Of a DNA stretch of 64,000 bases, positions 23,591 through 36,200 are shown piece by piece. The notes under the pieces were generated by a model. That model was not told where the DNA came from. It ran no database searches and was given only the letters and a program-made list of their open reading frames with translations. The position numbers and the translations under genes are program-made. Position 1 is the first letter of the stretch, and each line of letters starts with the position of its first letter. Origin of the DNA: Hemicordylus capensis (lineage: Eukaryota > Chordata > Lepidosauria > Squamata > Cordylidae); assembly GCF_027244095.1 (NCBI RefSeq), contig NC_069658.1, positions 262,826,687 to 262,890,686 on the forward strand, written 5' to 3'.

Positions 23591-24326
23591 GAAAATGGCA
23601 TAAGACATTCTGTTAATAAAGAAGTAAATATGCTGCTCACCCATAGTTGAAAACTGTGTGTATTACAGATAGAGGCTGTTCTCACACACACCCTAACCCA
23701 GGCTAGGGAAGCCCAGCCTGGGTTAGGCTGCATGTGAGAACCGCTGGCTTTGGGCCCAATCCTGGCAGGGCAGTGCCACCTAGCCCAGCTTTAAAGCCTA
23801 GCTCTTAGCCGGGGTCAAGGGCTTGAGTGAGTCCTTAACCCTGGGCTCTCCGTTTATCTTTTTGCTTGGGGTAGGTTCAGCCCCAGCAGACACAGAGACA
23901 GGTGCCTAGAACACCTGTCTCCTGGGGGAATCCCCCTATGCACTGTGCATGTTCTATGGTGCATTGTGGGATGTTGTGGCCTCCGGAGTTCCATGCTGCA
24001 CCATGCAGCACAGATCATTTGGGAGTGTGGTCCATGCTCCCAGCAATAGTCAGGTGCTCGTCTGGGGTGGGGGGAGAGCAAGTTGAACCAGCTTCCTGCC
24101 CCCACCCTGCATGAATGGCCCTATATCGTCGCTTGGACGAGCTCTCAGATCAGAGTATGAAGACTGTGAGAAAATGTGGACCATGCAGGCCCATTACCAG
24201 AAAGGTGGTGAGGCTGAAATAAAGGTGGGTAGGAATAACTACAAAATTGCATTAATATAAATGCAGGAACAGCCAATTATATGTAATGTTATTTAATTTT
24301 GTATTACTTCCTACAAAGCAGTTGGG
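23591..24326. other. Intergenic, partly palindromic sequence
   Basis: A local palindrome (CCTAACCCAGGCTAGGGAAG ... CCTGGGTTAGG) lies near 23690-23730. No gene and no assigned family. Confidence 0.35.
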
Positions 24327-24339
24327 TAGGATACTACCT

Positions 24340-24568
24340 AAGCCACCTAATGGCGCAGTGGGAAAATGACTTGATTATCAAGCCAGAGGCTGCTGGTTCG
24401 AATCCCGACCTATATCGGGCAGCAGGGATATAGGAAGATGCTGAAAGGCATCATCTCATACTGCATGGGAGGAGGCAATGGTAAACCCCTCCTGTATTCT
24501 TCCAAAGACAACCACGGGGCTCCGTGGTCACCAGGGGTCGAAACCGACTTGACGGCACACTTTACCTT
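24340..24568 (+). mobile_element. Intact Sauria SINE with perfect target duplication
   Basis: The 229-bp element begins with a tRNA-like head (GGCGCAGTGGG, then CTGGTTCGAATCCC as B box). It continues with GATGCTGAAAGGCATCATCT and AAACCCCTCCTGTATTCTTC and ends GACGGCACACTTTACCTT. It is flanked by identical 13-bp copies of TAGGATACTACCT (24327-24339 and 24569-24581). Sauria SINEs are squamate-specific and mobilised by BovB-type LINEs, so this also helps identify the host. Confidence 0.92.
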
Positions 24569-24581
24569 TAGGATACTACCT

Positions 24582-26691
24582 GCATGCTTAGCCTTACATC
24601 TTTACAAGTGAGAGAGACCAGCGATCCAGGTTGCAATCCCACAAACATCCCTTAGAAGTGTTGCAATCCCATAAACACTTCCTAACCCTCACTGAATTAA
24701 ATGGGCCTTGCAACTGAGTAAACATATAGAGGCTTGCACTATTATTTTTTAAATGTGCCCCCCTGTGGCTAAATACAGCCCTTGGAGCACTGGTGGCAAT
24801 TTTGTGGTGTTTGAGGGAATCGGGTGGATCTGCCATTGCAGCTGCTGGGGCTGCCTCCAGCTCTTTCTGGGGCCGCTGCGCTCATCCCTTTCCTCCCCGC
24901 CGCTCTAACGGGCAGCTGGTGGCAGTGGCCTCCCTGACTGAGCAGCCCAGGGTAGGCTGCCCTGCCCGCATTGCTGAGCTGGCTGCCATGCGCACACAAG
25001 GGCCAGATGAGTGGTCGGCGCAGCACTTGGCTGCCTATGCCCTCCCTATACCACTAGAGGGAGTAGTGATATTTGATGAGGCTATAGAGAGCAGGGCTTC
25101 TCAAGCTTGGGGCGCCCAGGTGTTGTTGAACTACAACTCACCATCCCCACCCACAATCATCTGGTTGCTCTACAGACTTTGGCTTTATAAGTACTTGGCC
25201 GAAACTGCTCATTTTGTCCAGTTTTTTTTGCTTCTGTGATGATGGCTAGAAACATGACTTTGTTTTTTACCCAAGAACACAGGCTCTTGGAATTCTGCAG
25301 CAGCTGCCACATTCCAAAGCTAAAGATAAAGAACAGAGAATCACGGATAACAAGTCAATGAACACAAAACCAAACCCGTGAACAACCTTGGACAGGTTAA
25401 AATGTGAAAAATGCAGTATACACATCCAATACTCTGTTCTTCAACCGGGATCTGTGTTTGAGAACACAGGTCTTAATGGTTCTCATACTGCTCCCAATAT
25501 ACCACAAATTGCACAGACAAACTATCACATAGACAGTACCTTTAGTTTTGCAATTGGCAAATTTTTTTTAAAGTAACATGTTTTTTAATAGTGGGGTCCC
25601 AGTATTCAGTGGGAGGGAGACAAAAAGAACAGGCTGCATAGCTCCCACAGGGATAAAAACCTTGTGCAACATTTCTCTCGAGAGATCTTTTTGAAAAATC
25701 CGAACGAGTCAGCAGATTTCTCAAGCTCTTGGCTTTTCTGGAAAGAAGGTTTTGTTTTGTTGTATTTTGACACATTTTCATTGTTTATGTTGTACTGTTG
25801 GTGTATTGTCAGTTTGTTTGATTGATGTGCAGATTATTGGTACTTCTGATGAAGACTATCTCGAAACTGACCTTTACCTAGGAAGTCTGTCAAGTTTCTC
25901 ATTCGGGAATATTACCTCTTACCTATGAGGATTTACCTCAAGCAATTTGGCACTATAAGCATGACATCAGCTTCTGTCAAGAACGATATATTTTAGTTTG
26001 TGGAGCTTTTCATTAGCCCATATTGTCTGAATTTACATTATCTCTGTATTGTTGATGCCTTTTGCGGTTTGTGGATCAGATTATACTTGGGAGTATTTTT
26101 TTACCCTTTACATGTGTATACTGCACTTTTCACATTTCGACCTGTCCAAGGTTGTTCACGGGTTTGGTTTTGTATACATTCCAGTTATAGGCTTTATTCC
26201 CACAGTGTTACAGCCCTACTCAGGAATGACTGTATGGCAGAGCAACTATATTTTAATACACCACACATAGGCATATAAAACATACACTTTATTTTGCTCT
26301 GGCACCAGAGCTTTGTATAAGTCAAAAGAAATTGTGTACACCTAGTGTTTGTCCATTTAAATGATGCCACATGGTTCTCATGACCTTTGTAACACCACTG
26401 GAAATTGCATAACCACAGAAGAATGGTATTTGCAGGAGAGTCAGGAACATTGCTCAACATACATTTAACACAAGTAGATTGTTGTTGCATGAAGCAGCTT
26501 CCACAAAGTAGAGTTCAATTCAACCACCGTGTTGCAGTTTGCATATGTACATCAGGCCACAACAGTTTTAGGATCCACTGAAAGAAACACTCCAGCATCA
26601 CAGAGATAGCAATGACAGAAACTTGAGAAGTCTCCATGAAATGAAGGAGCGCCAATCATCTACAGACCGGCTTCCATGGAAGCAAGCACTT
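24582..26691. other. Intergenic region and possible 3' UTR of gene B
   Basis: The open frame at 24793-25239 looks composite: its 3' part runs into a dispersed 'GTTGTTGAACTACAACTC' repeat. Nothing else coding is visible. The gene-strand AATAAA at 26293-26288 makes 26288-26691 a candidate 3' UTR of gene B. Confidence 0.35.
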
Positions 26692-27206
26692 TTAGAGGCA
26701 CATACTGAGATGAGATCCTGGTCCTACCCAGAACCAAGGGTAGATTTTCTCTTGACTGAAAGAGATGGGTGGGAAACTGAAGAGTGGAGCATCAAGATCT
26801 GCATCAAAAAAGGCCACCCATCCTCTCTCGTAGTCTAGAGACACACAGATCCTCTTAGGTTTTCTGAACAGGGACAGAGGAGTCCAGTGGGAGGTAAGTG
26901 CTTGGAATTGACCCCAACACTGCTCCACAGCCCAGATGCCTTGCTCAGGGCTGAGGTTGATGTATCCTTTCCTCTTCACAGATTCCCTGGCAATTCCAAT
27001 TGCCCAACTCTGACCTTCCTCTACATTCACCACCCAGCAATGCTTCCCTGAGCAGAATCCTTCACAGCCCAGCACAAAGAGCTCAAGATCAAATCTCTCA
27101 GGATTGTCAGGCAGCACCTGCAGTCGATCTCCATATTTCACTGTCTTCTGATCCGGAGAGACAAAGAGCTGGGGGTTTGCTGTCCGTGGATCCAAAGTCA
27201 CGTTTG
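26692..27206 (-). CDS. TRIM gene B exon 7: B30.2 (PRY-SPRY) domain
   Basis: It encodes about 171 residues from ANVTLDPRTA to LSMCL with a stop at the 26692 end, after a CTCTCTAG acceptor. Landmarks are PDNPERF, FVLGCEGF, GIARESV, IWAVEQC, VSLDYERG and PWFWVG. The canonical WEVEV strand reads WVVNV, an unusual change at a core position. Confidence 0.94.
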
Positions 27207-30200
27207 CTAGAGAGAAAGAAACAGTCACTGGACAGTTCTCAAAGAAGCCAGGTTCAATCTGTGCTTCTCTTCTGGGAAGGGATGGTGCTTTGCATGTATG
27301 CTCTCTCCTCTGTCTGCAATGCTAGAGGAAAACTTAAGCTCAAAGTCCTGAATCCAGCTTATGAAAAAGATACTAAAGCAGGGGTTCTCAACCTTGGGTC
27401 CCCAGATGTGGTTGGTCTGTAACTCCCATTATCTCCAGCTACTATGTGGCTGAGGATGGTCCAACAACATTAGGGGACCCAAGACTGAGAACCTTTTCAC
27501 TACAGCTATGCGCTAACACACTTCAGTACACCTAAGCACCTTATTTCTGCCTCTCAGAATCTGTCTGCTTCATTCTTCAGATACTTCTTTGGAGACAATG
27601 AGGAGATGTTACTAGGGATGTGCACGAACCAGGTCGGAGGCCATGTTGGAGGCCTCCGAACCGGTTCAGAACTGGACCGGTCTGGCGGTCCAGCACTGGG
27701 GGGGGGGTCTACCTTTAAGGGTGGGGGGTAGTACTTACCCCTCCCGCCGCTCTTCCCCCTCCGGCGCTGCATTTAAACTCGAAGTTTCGGGGGGCAGCAG
27801 CGTTCCTCCCTGCCGCCCCTGCCCCCGTCGTTGCCCGGAAGCATGCGTGCTCATCTTTCCGAGACTTCCGGGCAATGACGGGGGCAGAGGCGGCAGGGAG
27901 GAACGCTGCCACCCCCGAAACTTCGAGTTTAAATGCAGCGCCGGAGGGGGAAGAGCAGCAGGAGGGGTAAGTACTACCCCCCGCCCTTAAAGGTAGACCC
28001 CCCCTCAGTGCCGGACCGCGCTGCAGCGGTTCCGTGCACACCACTAGTTGTTACAAAACTCACCCCTGCAGTTTGCAGCAAAATATGTATCCCCTCTGAA
28101 GCTCTTGCCCCCAGGTTTATGTTAACTTTTAAAATAGGAAGCTGCTTTATACAGAGCCAGACCCTTGGTCCATCTAGTGCAGTATTGTCTACACAGACTG
28201 GCAGCTAGGGATGTGCATGGAACCAGCTCGGAGGCCCTTTATGGGCCGCTGAACTGGCGGCTCCGTCGGTTCAACAGCAGCGGGGATGTCGCTTTAAGAG
28301 CAGGGGAGCTGCTTTAAGAGCGGGGGAGGGTGCACTTACCCCTCTCGCCGCTTTCCCCCCCACCAGCATTCGTTTTTGTAACAGCTAATTGGGGCAGCAG
28401 CATACCTCCCTGCCGCCCCATTGGCCGGAAGTCCCAGAAGGGCCTGTCCATGCGTACAGGCGTGACTGGAATTTCCGGCCATATCCAGCCAATGGGGGCA
28501 ATGGGACAGTAGGGAGGTATGCTACTGCCCGGATTAAATGGATGCCAGCGGGGGGAAAGCAGTGGGAGGGGTAAGTGCACCCTCTCCCGCTCTTAAAGTG
28601 GCACCCTCGCCGCCTTTGAGCCTCCCCGCCACAGTTCCATGCACATCCCTACTGGCAGCAGCTTCTCCAAGGCTGCAGGCAAAAGTCTCCCTCAGCCCTA
28701 TCTTGGAGATGCCAGGGAGGAAAATTGGAAACTTCTGCATGCAAGCATGCAGATGCTCTTCTCAGAGTGGCCCCATCCCCCAAGGGGAATATCTTACAGT
28801 GCTCACATGTAGTCTCCCATTCAAATGCAAGCCAGGGTGGACCCTGCTTAGCAAAGGGGACAAGTCATGCTTGCTGCAAGACCAGATCTGCTCCCTTTTG
28901 TAAGAGCTAATCAAACCTGTAGAACTAATTCTCTCTCTCTCTTTTTGCTGTAATAGTACTTTTATTTTCTTTTAAAAAGAGAAACAATGGCCAAATAGTT
29001 TCCCCTATAAAAAGCAGGTAAGACAATCCCAAACTTTCACAAGAGCAGTTCTGCCCTACAAACCTACACACATTTGTTTCAGCTTCCAACCCAGGACACT
29101 AGTTCTGAAAGGGAAGAAAGGCACAAAGAGTTTTCAGTACCGTGTAAACCCTTCCCTCCACTATAATCCCCAGCGTTCCATAGGGAAAGCAGTGACAGAG
29201 CAATTTAAAATATCAGCTACATTTGTAGCAAAGGGGTAGTCTCAGACGTCTCTATTCAAGATTCCAGCCAGCCTCCCTTATGCCATTTCTGTCATGGAAG
29301 TGCTAATATTTATAGTATTTCCACCCATGAGGGCATTTAAAGCAATTTAGAATGAAAAGCAAGAATAAATAGAAAGAAATATTAGTACAGGGTAGAATGC
29401 ATTAACTTAGAGAAGAGACTGAGAGCTGGTCTTGTGGTAGCAAGCATGACTTGTCCCCTTAGCTAAGCAGGCTCTGCCCTGGTTGCATATGAATGGGAGA
29501 CTAGAAGTGTGAGCACTGTAAGATATTCCCCTCAGGGGATGGAGCTGCTTTGGGAAGAGCAGAAGGTTTCAAGTTCCCTCTCTGGCTTCTTCAAGATAGG
29601 GCTGAGAGAGATTCCTGCCTGAAACCTTGGAGAAGTCACTGCCAGTCTGTGAAGACAATGCTGGGCTAGATAAGACCAATGGTCTGACTCAGTATATGGC
29701 AGCTTCCTATGTTCCTATGAATTATAGCCTAGCTAATTGATATTCATGTTGCAGACTAGTTGAAATGCAACTGAAGCATCCTTCCACAGACAACTATAGT
29801 TATTTAACCCCACAGAATTGGAGGCTGCATGTGAATGGTGCAACCATATGGGTGGTGCCAATTGCATAGGTAACTTTCCAGAGTACACACTGCCCACTCT
29901 TATAGACACTTGGAAGCAAGTCCCATTTAGCTTACCGACATGGTGGTGTTGCCCACTTTCATCCCCCAGCTGCATGGGATTCCATCAAGCAAAAGCAAAC
30001 CTTATGTGGCCAAGTATGAAAGGCATCTTCTGTACAAAAAATGCTACTATTCTCTGGGACCAAATATGGCAGCAACTACCTGTTCCAGATGTACAAGTTA
30101 TAGAATGTGAAGTTTGCAAATATACAAGCCAAATAAAACAAATCCCTCTTTACCGATTGTGCCTGTTCTCAGAGCATCAGCATACATCACCAGCCTGATG

Positions 30201-33200
30201 AGCTGCGGCTGGTCTGCCTGTGCCTGCACCACAGCATTTAGGAAAGGTGCCTTTTCTCTCCTCATTTCAATTGCCAACATTTCTGGAGAAGAAAGAGAAA
30301 GGGGGAAAATAATGCTGATCTGCCGCATTAAGGACATATTTAGGACTGCCAACTCTGACAGAAGCTATTCCCAGAGGCTTATTTCCTCCAGCGTGTGTGT
30401 AGGGTGAAAGCAGAGGTGGGTGGATGTGTGTGTGGGTGGAAAGGGTATATACTGGCTGACACTCTGCACAGCAGTACACTGGTGTTAGGGACCCACCAGG
30501 GCTGCTAGGCAATGTGAAAAGCAGCCCTGATGGTGCTTGCTTGACCGAGTAGTTGTGCAATAACTTAAGACAGCATCTGGGCAGTTGTACAGTGCTACTT
30601 CCATTGGAAACAATCTTGGAAGACTGGCAACCTTAGCCATATAACCAAACACCAATATGTATCTAACTACTTGCATGACATATACAAATGTCTATTTTGA
30701 AATGGTTAAGGATTTTACCAGTGCCCCCCCACCAAAAAGGCAGAACACTATGATGTTTCTCGAGCCATGAAAACTGCACACCGTACCAGCACCAGACAGC
30801 CCTTACTTTAAAGGGTTGATCTGTCTTAATCAGTTGCTCTGGGAGGAGATCTAGGAAGCAAGGATGGAATGTGGCAACCAGGTCAGAACCCTGAGATTCC
30901 TAGGTTCTCTTTTTAAAAAGAGCATAGCTCTAGACCTCGTGGATTAGGGCAGGGGGGAAATGAATCCACCCCCACACACCACACACACGCTTGATATTTT
31001 ATCAACAAGAAGGGGATTCTAGTGGTTGGAGGTGTACAATTTCATGATGTACAACCATGTGCACCCGTTTGTTTTCTATTCAATAATTTCCACAAGAACA
31101 TGACTTCTCCTACAGTCACAAAAATATAGGTTACTTGGCATCTTTTATACCTTTGAATGCTTTGAGGTATTCCATTAACACAATACTTTTCTGAGATAAT
31201 GCATTGACCTCCTTTTCCAGACTAGGCTGTATCTCCATTGGCCTACAAAAATTCCCTTTTTCATACCTAGAAGAAAACAGACTCTACCAAATTAAGGAAA
31301 ACACAAAGTGGTTTCAGGTTTCCCAAAACATTCAAGGAGGGCACAAGGGGCTTGGTAAGAGGGAGATGAGATGGGCATTAATTCACATCTGCTGGTCTTT
31401 TTGCAGTAAAATAAATTAAATTAAAATCCAGGTGACATTGAAGGACCACAAACATCTGAGATCACAGCAAGATCTTTACTGTGTAAACCACTCTGAGAAT
31501 AATTTATACTAGCTTAACCCACGCTGAGCATCTGCATGCTAGTACTGGATTGCTCCCCTCACCCCAGAGCTCCCCTCACTCACAGCCCCCTCACCTCAGA
31601 GATCTCTCCACCCTTACCGCACTCCTGCTCCTCCTCCATCCCATTGCTTCCATCCCCCTCACCCTCTTGGTCACTCCTCCATCCCTTTACTCCATCGCCT
31701 TCACCCCTCCTGGTCACGGCTGTAGCATTGCTGGCGCCTACTGGCCAAACTGCAGCCCCCTATATCCAGAGACCTCCCTACACTCATCTGAGCCCTGCTC
31801 CTCCCCACAAGAGCAGCAGTGGTTGACTGGGCCCTTCCTTACTGCCACCAGCACCATGGCTGCTCATTCCCCTCAGGCCGCTGACAGGCCTAAGCCCATC
31901 CCTTGCCTGCCTGCCTCCCTCCACCAATGGCCTCGGTAGCTCCAAACAGCAGCAGTGGTTGACTGGGCCCTTCCATGCTGCCAATAGGCACGACCATGGC
32001 CACTTGTTCTCCGCAGGTCACTGGCAGGCTTGGTCCCGTCCCTCACCCTTCCTTCTTTCTCTCTTCACCTCCCTTCTTTTTCTCTCTCCTCCACTCGCTC
32101 TTCCCCACTGTCTTTCTTCCCCTCCCTTCTTTCTCTCTCCCTTCCTGAGTTAATAGATCTTGTTCATCTTGTTTCCTCATCTAATTGGGTTTGGATAACT
32201 TCATGGAGGAGAGGTCTATCAACGGCTACTAGTTGGAGTGCTGTGAGCCACCTCCAGCCTCAAAGGCAGGATGCCTCTGAGTGCCAGTTGCAGGGGAGTA
32301 ACAGCAGGAGAGAGGGCATGTCCTCAACTCCTGCCTGTAGGCTCCCAGCAGCATCTGGTGGGCCACTGTGTGAAACAGGATGCTGGACTAGATGGGCCTT
32401 GGGCCTGATTCAGCAGGGCTGTTCTTATGTTCTTAATTCACACGACGACAGCCTTCTTTTCCTGAAGGGGCTCTTTCCTCCCTCACAACCCCAATCTTTG
32501 CAGACCCCTGCCCACTATCCATATAGATATATTCCTCTCCTCTACAATCAAGAACATCTTCTGACCAGTAACAATTTCATTCCAACTGACCTTAACCATC
32601 ATGGGCTCCTCCTCCCTATCTGCATATGGAATCCCCACTGCCCAATCACCATGGTGCTTCTGCTCTCACAGGCTCCTCCTTCCTATCTACATACGGAATC
32701 CCCACTGCCCAATAAGGTGCTTCTGCTCGCGAACTCTCACGAGAGCTGCCACGCACAGAATTGGCCATGGGAATGCCTTATAGAATTAAATATATAGATT
32801 GAAAGGCAGCACATGAAGTTAAAACAAAACATCCTTCATGTGACAGAAACTGGGATTTAGCCTCAGAAGTACACATGATTGGCACTACCAGATGATGTTG
32901 TGTGTGAGCTTAGCATGCATGAACATATGGATGATTCAATATATGAATTTTCGTTCCACCAAACAGAAAGATCATGCAAATCACATCATGCAAGTCCTTG
33001 TACACATGGACACCTGGTTCACACAGTACATCACCTGCATAGTACAGAGTATATGCACTCTCAAAGCTAAGTTTCAGTTCCCACCTTGTGAAAGAGAGAG
33101 CCCTATGGACCTGCATGTGTAAACTAAGCTTTAGAAGCAGGACATGTGAAATAACTTTGAAGAGTGCCTCTAGGGTACGCAGATGGGCTCTCTCCATCAG

Positions 33201-36200
33201 TTCTCCCACTTAAAACTCTCCGATTGACTGTTGAGCAGCCTAATGTGGGTGGTGCTAATTCCCCTGTGCTACTACCAAATTGCAGTTAAGCACAGACAGT
33301 CCTGTGCTTTCACGCCAGAGCACAAACACTTTAAGGAATGTTCCTACGCTTCAGTAGCACTCCTTAGATTGGAAACAAATATCTGACAGTCAAGCATCAG
33401 GTTTCCAATCCAAGGAGCGCTTCCAGAACACAGGTGCGTTATTTAAAGTATTTGTGCCCTTGTACAAAAGTTTAAGGCAGCCCACACTTCACCACGAGCC
33501 CGCAGCTGCGTGGAGAAATTAGCACCACCCATGTTAGGCTACTCAGCAGGTGAGCCAATGAAATAAATATAGTAAGGGTCACTTATCTGCATTCAGTAGA
33601 TTTGCATATATGCCCCAAGAAGCAAAAAGCAGTGGAGATATCTTTGTAATACACACACCCAGTACCCACTGGCTATCATCATAAAATGCATACCAGCTTA
33701 AGGTTTTCTTGAGATCCTAGAGAGATCAAAGAGAGAAATGTGAATTACATGGTGAACTGAGAGAGAGAGAGAGAGAACTGTCACAATCATATCCGTGGAG
33801 ACATTTTCTCTTAAAATCCCTCAGGATTTTGTACTTTCCATAAAAGTATTTTAAACATTTAACACTTATTTTATTTTATTTATTTATTACATTTCTATAC
33901 CCTCCCCCCATACAAAAATGTCCCTGAGTGGTTCACAATCTAAAACACATGGTTTCATATAGGTTGCAGGGCATGGCCTGAAGGCACACGATATAACAAT
34001 CTTGCTGAAACTGAGCACACCTGGTTCTGCTCAGTGTCTATATGGAAATCTCACCTGACATCCCAGGTGCACAGCCTAGAGCTCCATCATGGAAGGATGT
34101 ACATATAACAAGTAGATACAGTATAAATGTAGTATAATAGTAAGTTCAGAAGTTATCAAATATTGCTCCTCAACAGGAGCAGCAGCTTAAAACCTCTTTA
34201 TCCATGAAAACTTCTCATTCTAATTAATATCTCAAAGAAGCTGAAACATTTCAGTAGATTTCCCAGGAAAATGTTGCACACAGTTTCCCATGAAATCGAT
34301 TGCCAGGAAATCTAGGACCAACAAACGGAAGTACTTTTTCACACAACACATAATCCACTTGTGGAATTGTCTGCCACAAAATGTGGTGACAGCCAACAAC
34401 CTGGATGGCTTTAAGAGGGGTTTGGATAACTTCATGGAGGAGAGGTCTATCAACGGCCACTAGTCAGAGGGCTATAGGCCACCTCCAGCCTCAAAGGCAG
34501 GATGCCTCTGAGTACCAGTTGCAGGGGAGTAACAGCAGGAGAGAGGGCATGCCCTCAACTCCTGCCTGTGGCTTCCAGCGGCATCTGGTGGGCCTCTGTG
34601 TGAAACTGGATGCTGGACTAGATGGGCCTTGGGCCTGATGCAGCAAGGCTGTTCTTATGTTCTTACACCAACACTAAGAACAGCTGAGCCAGAGTACATC
34701 ACAGGCATCTTTTGACAAGCATCTAGCAGTTGCAGCTGCCCTCTCTACACATGTAATTAGCATCAACCTAACACTAACTGGATTCAATCCCAGCTTGGTT
34801 TCCCCCCCACTACTACAGCCCTATATTTGTTATCTGAACTGCTATATTGCAGTTATTAACCTATTTATAATACTTCTCTTGCTGTTTGGTTGTAAGTCAC
34901 CTCAGGGTGCTTTGGCCTGAAATGAGGGGTATACATATTTTAATAAAATAAGAAACATAAATAAATGGCTTGCAATGTATGAAAGGGATGGAGAAAGAGG
35001 TCAAGGGTTTGTGATAGGAGTACTGAGGATGAAGCTGAGGAGAGTAACATAGCATTGATTATGCTGATGTGGTTAAGGAAGGCTTCAGGCAGACATAGCC
35101 CTGACTTAGGATTATATACATCAGCAGCTGAAACCTGTAAAATACTGAAATTGTTAAAAAGCAGGTATGCTGCAAATCATTGAGGCCACGCACACAATCA
35201 AAAACTGTGTTCTACCCAGGTTTGGGAGCTGTGTGTGCTCCCAGTTTCTGGTTGTGGAGAAGCAAGGTAAGAGGAAAAGCTGGGTAGAAGTGATTGTGTG
35301 GAAGCAAGAAAGGAGAAAAAGCTACCCAAGTCTTTCTCCTACCTTGCTCCCACACAACCGAAAACTGGGAGCACACACAACTCCCAAACCCAGGTAGAAC
35401 GCAGTTTTTGATTGTGTGAATGACCTCATTGTCTATCAGTCAGTTTCCCAGGGTCCGCTAGGACACTAGTGCCACGGCTGCAATCCTGAACAGGGATACA
35501 GAGACAAAGGGGTGGGGCAGACAGACTGGCTCCGTTCTCTCCATTGAGCTCGACTGCAGAGTCAATTGGCTGCCGTCTGAGACACAGCTAAGAGGGCTCT
35601 TAGCCTGGCTCTCACGCCAGAGAAGGGCATATTTAGTCCCCACCCCAGTAGTGTCATCAAGTGTACCCATTTCTGTCAATCCCATGTATGTGACTACATG
35701 CATTTTATTCCGGGGGGGGGGATCTGCTCTGGGGGGAACTGTGTTGGGGATATTACTGGCCCACCAAATGAGTAGCCCAATCTCCATCCACAGGGATGAT
35801 ATGGTAGGGTGCAATTGCACACTACCATCTCAATGGCTATATCAAGCATATAGATTGATCGCATCTGCTCCCCACAAGGATCCATACAATATACAGGCCC
35901 TCCTTCCACCCACATCCCACTCATCATATTGGCAGGCATTTTGTGATATTATATTAACATCAGCAACTCTGCAGAAAAAGCGATTCTTGTAGAAGACAGG
36001 AACGTTTTTACCTGCAAGAATTCACTGGCAGGCCTCTGACAATTCTCTTCTAAGTCACTGATACAGCTGTTTAGAAGGGAAACTGTGTCAGAGAGTTGGA
36101 TACAATTTTCCTGCTGCACGTTTTCCATCTCCTTCTCTAGTTCAGCCAGTTGAGTCAAGAAGAGGTCCTCCTGTTCCTCCAGAAAGCGGCGGAGCTTCTG

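Noticed and set aside
24340-24420. Possible tRNA gene
   Set aside because: The A/B-box-like sequence is the head of a Sauria SINE with target duplications; it is not followed by a tRNA 3' half. Likewise at 40108-40345.
24793-25239. 148-codon open frame in the A-B intergenic region
   Set aside because: Part of it runs into a dispersed repeat (GTTGTTGAACTACAACTC). No motif, no splice context, no homologous paralogue.
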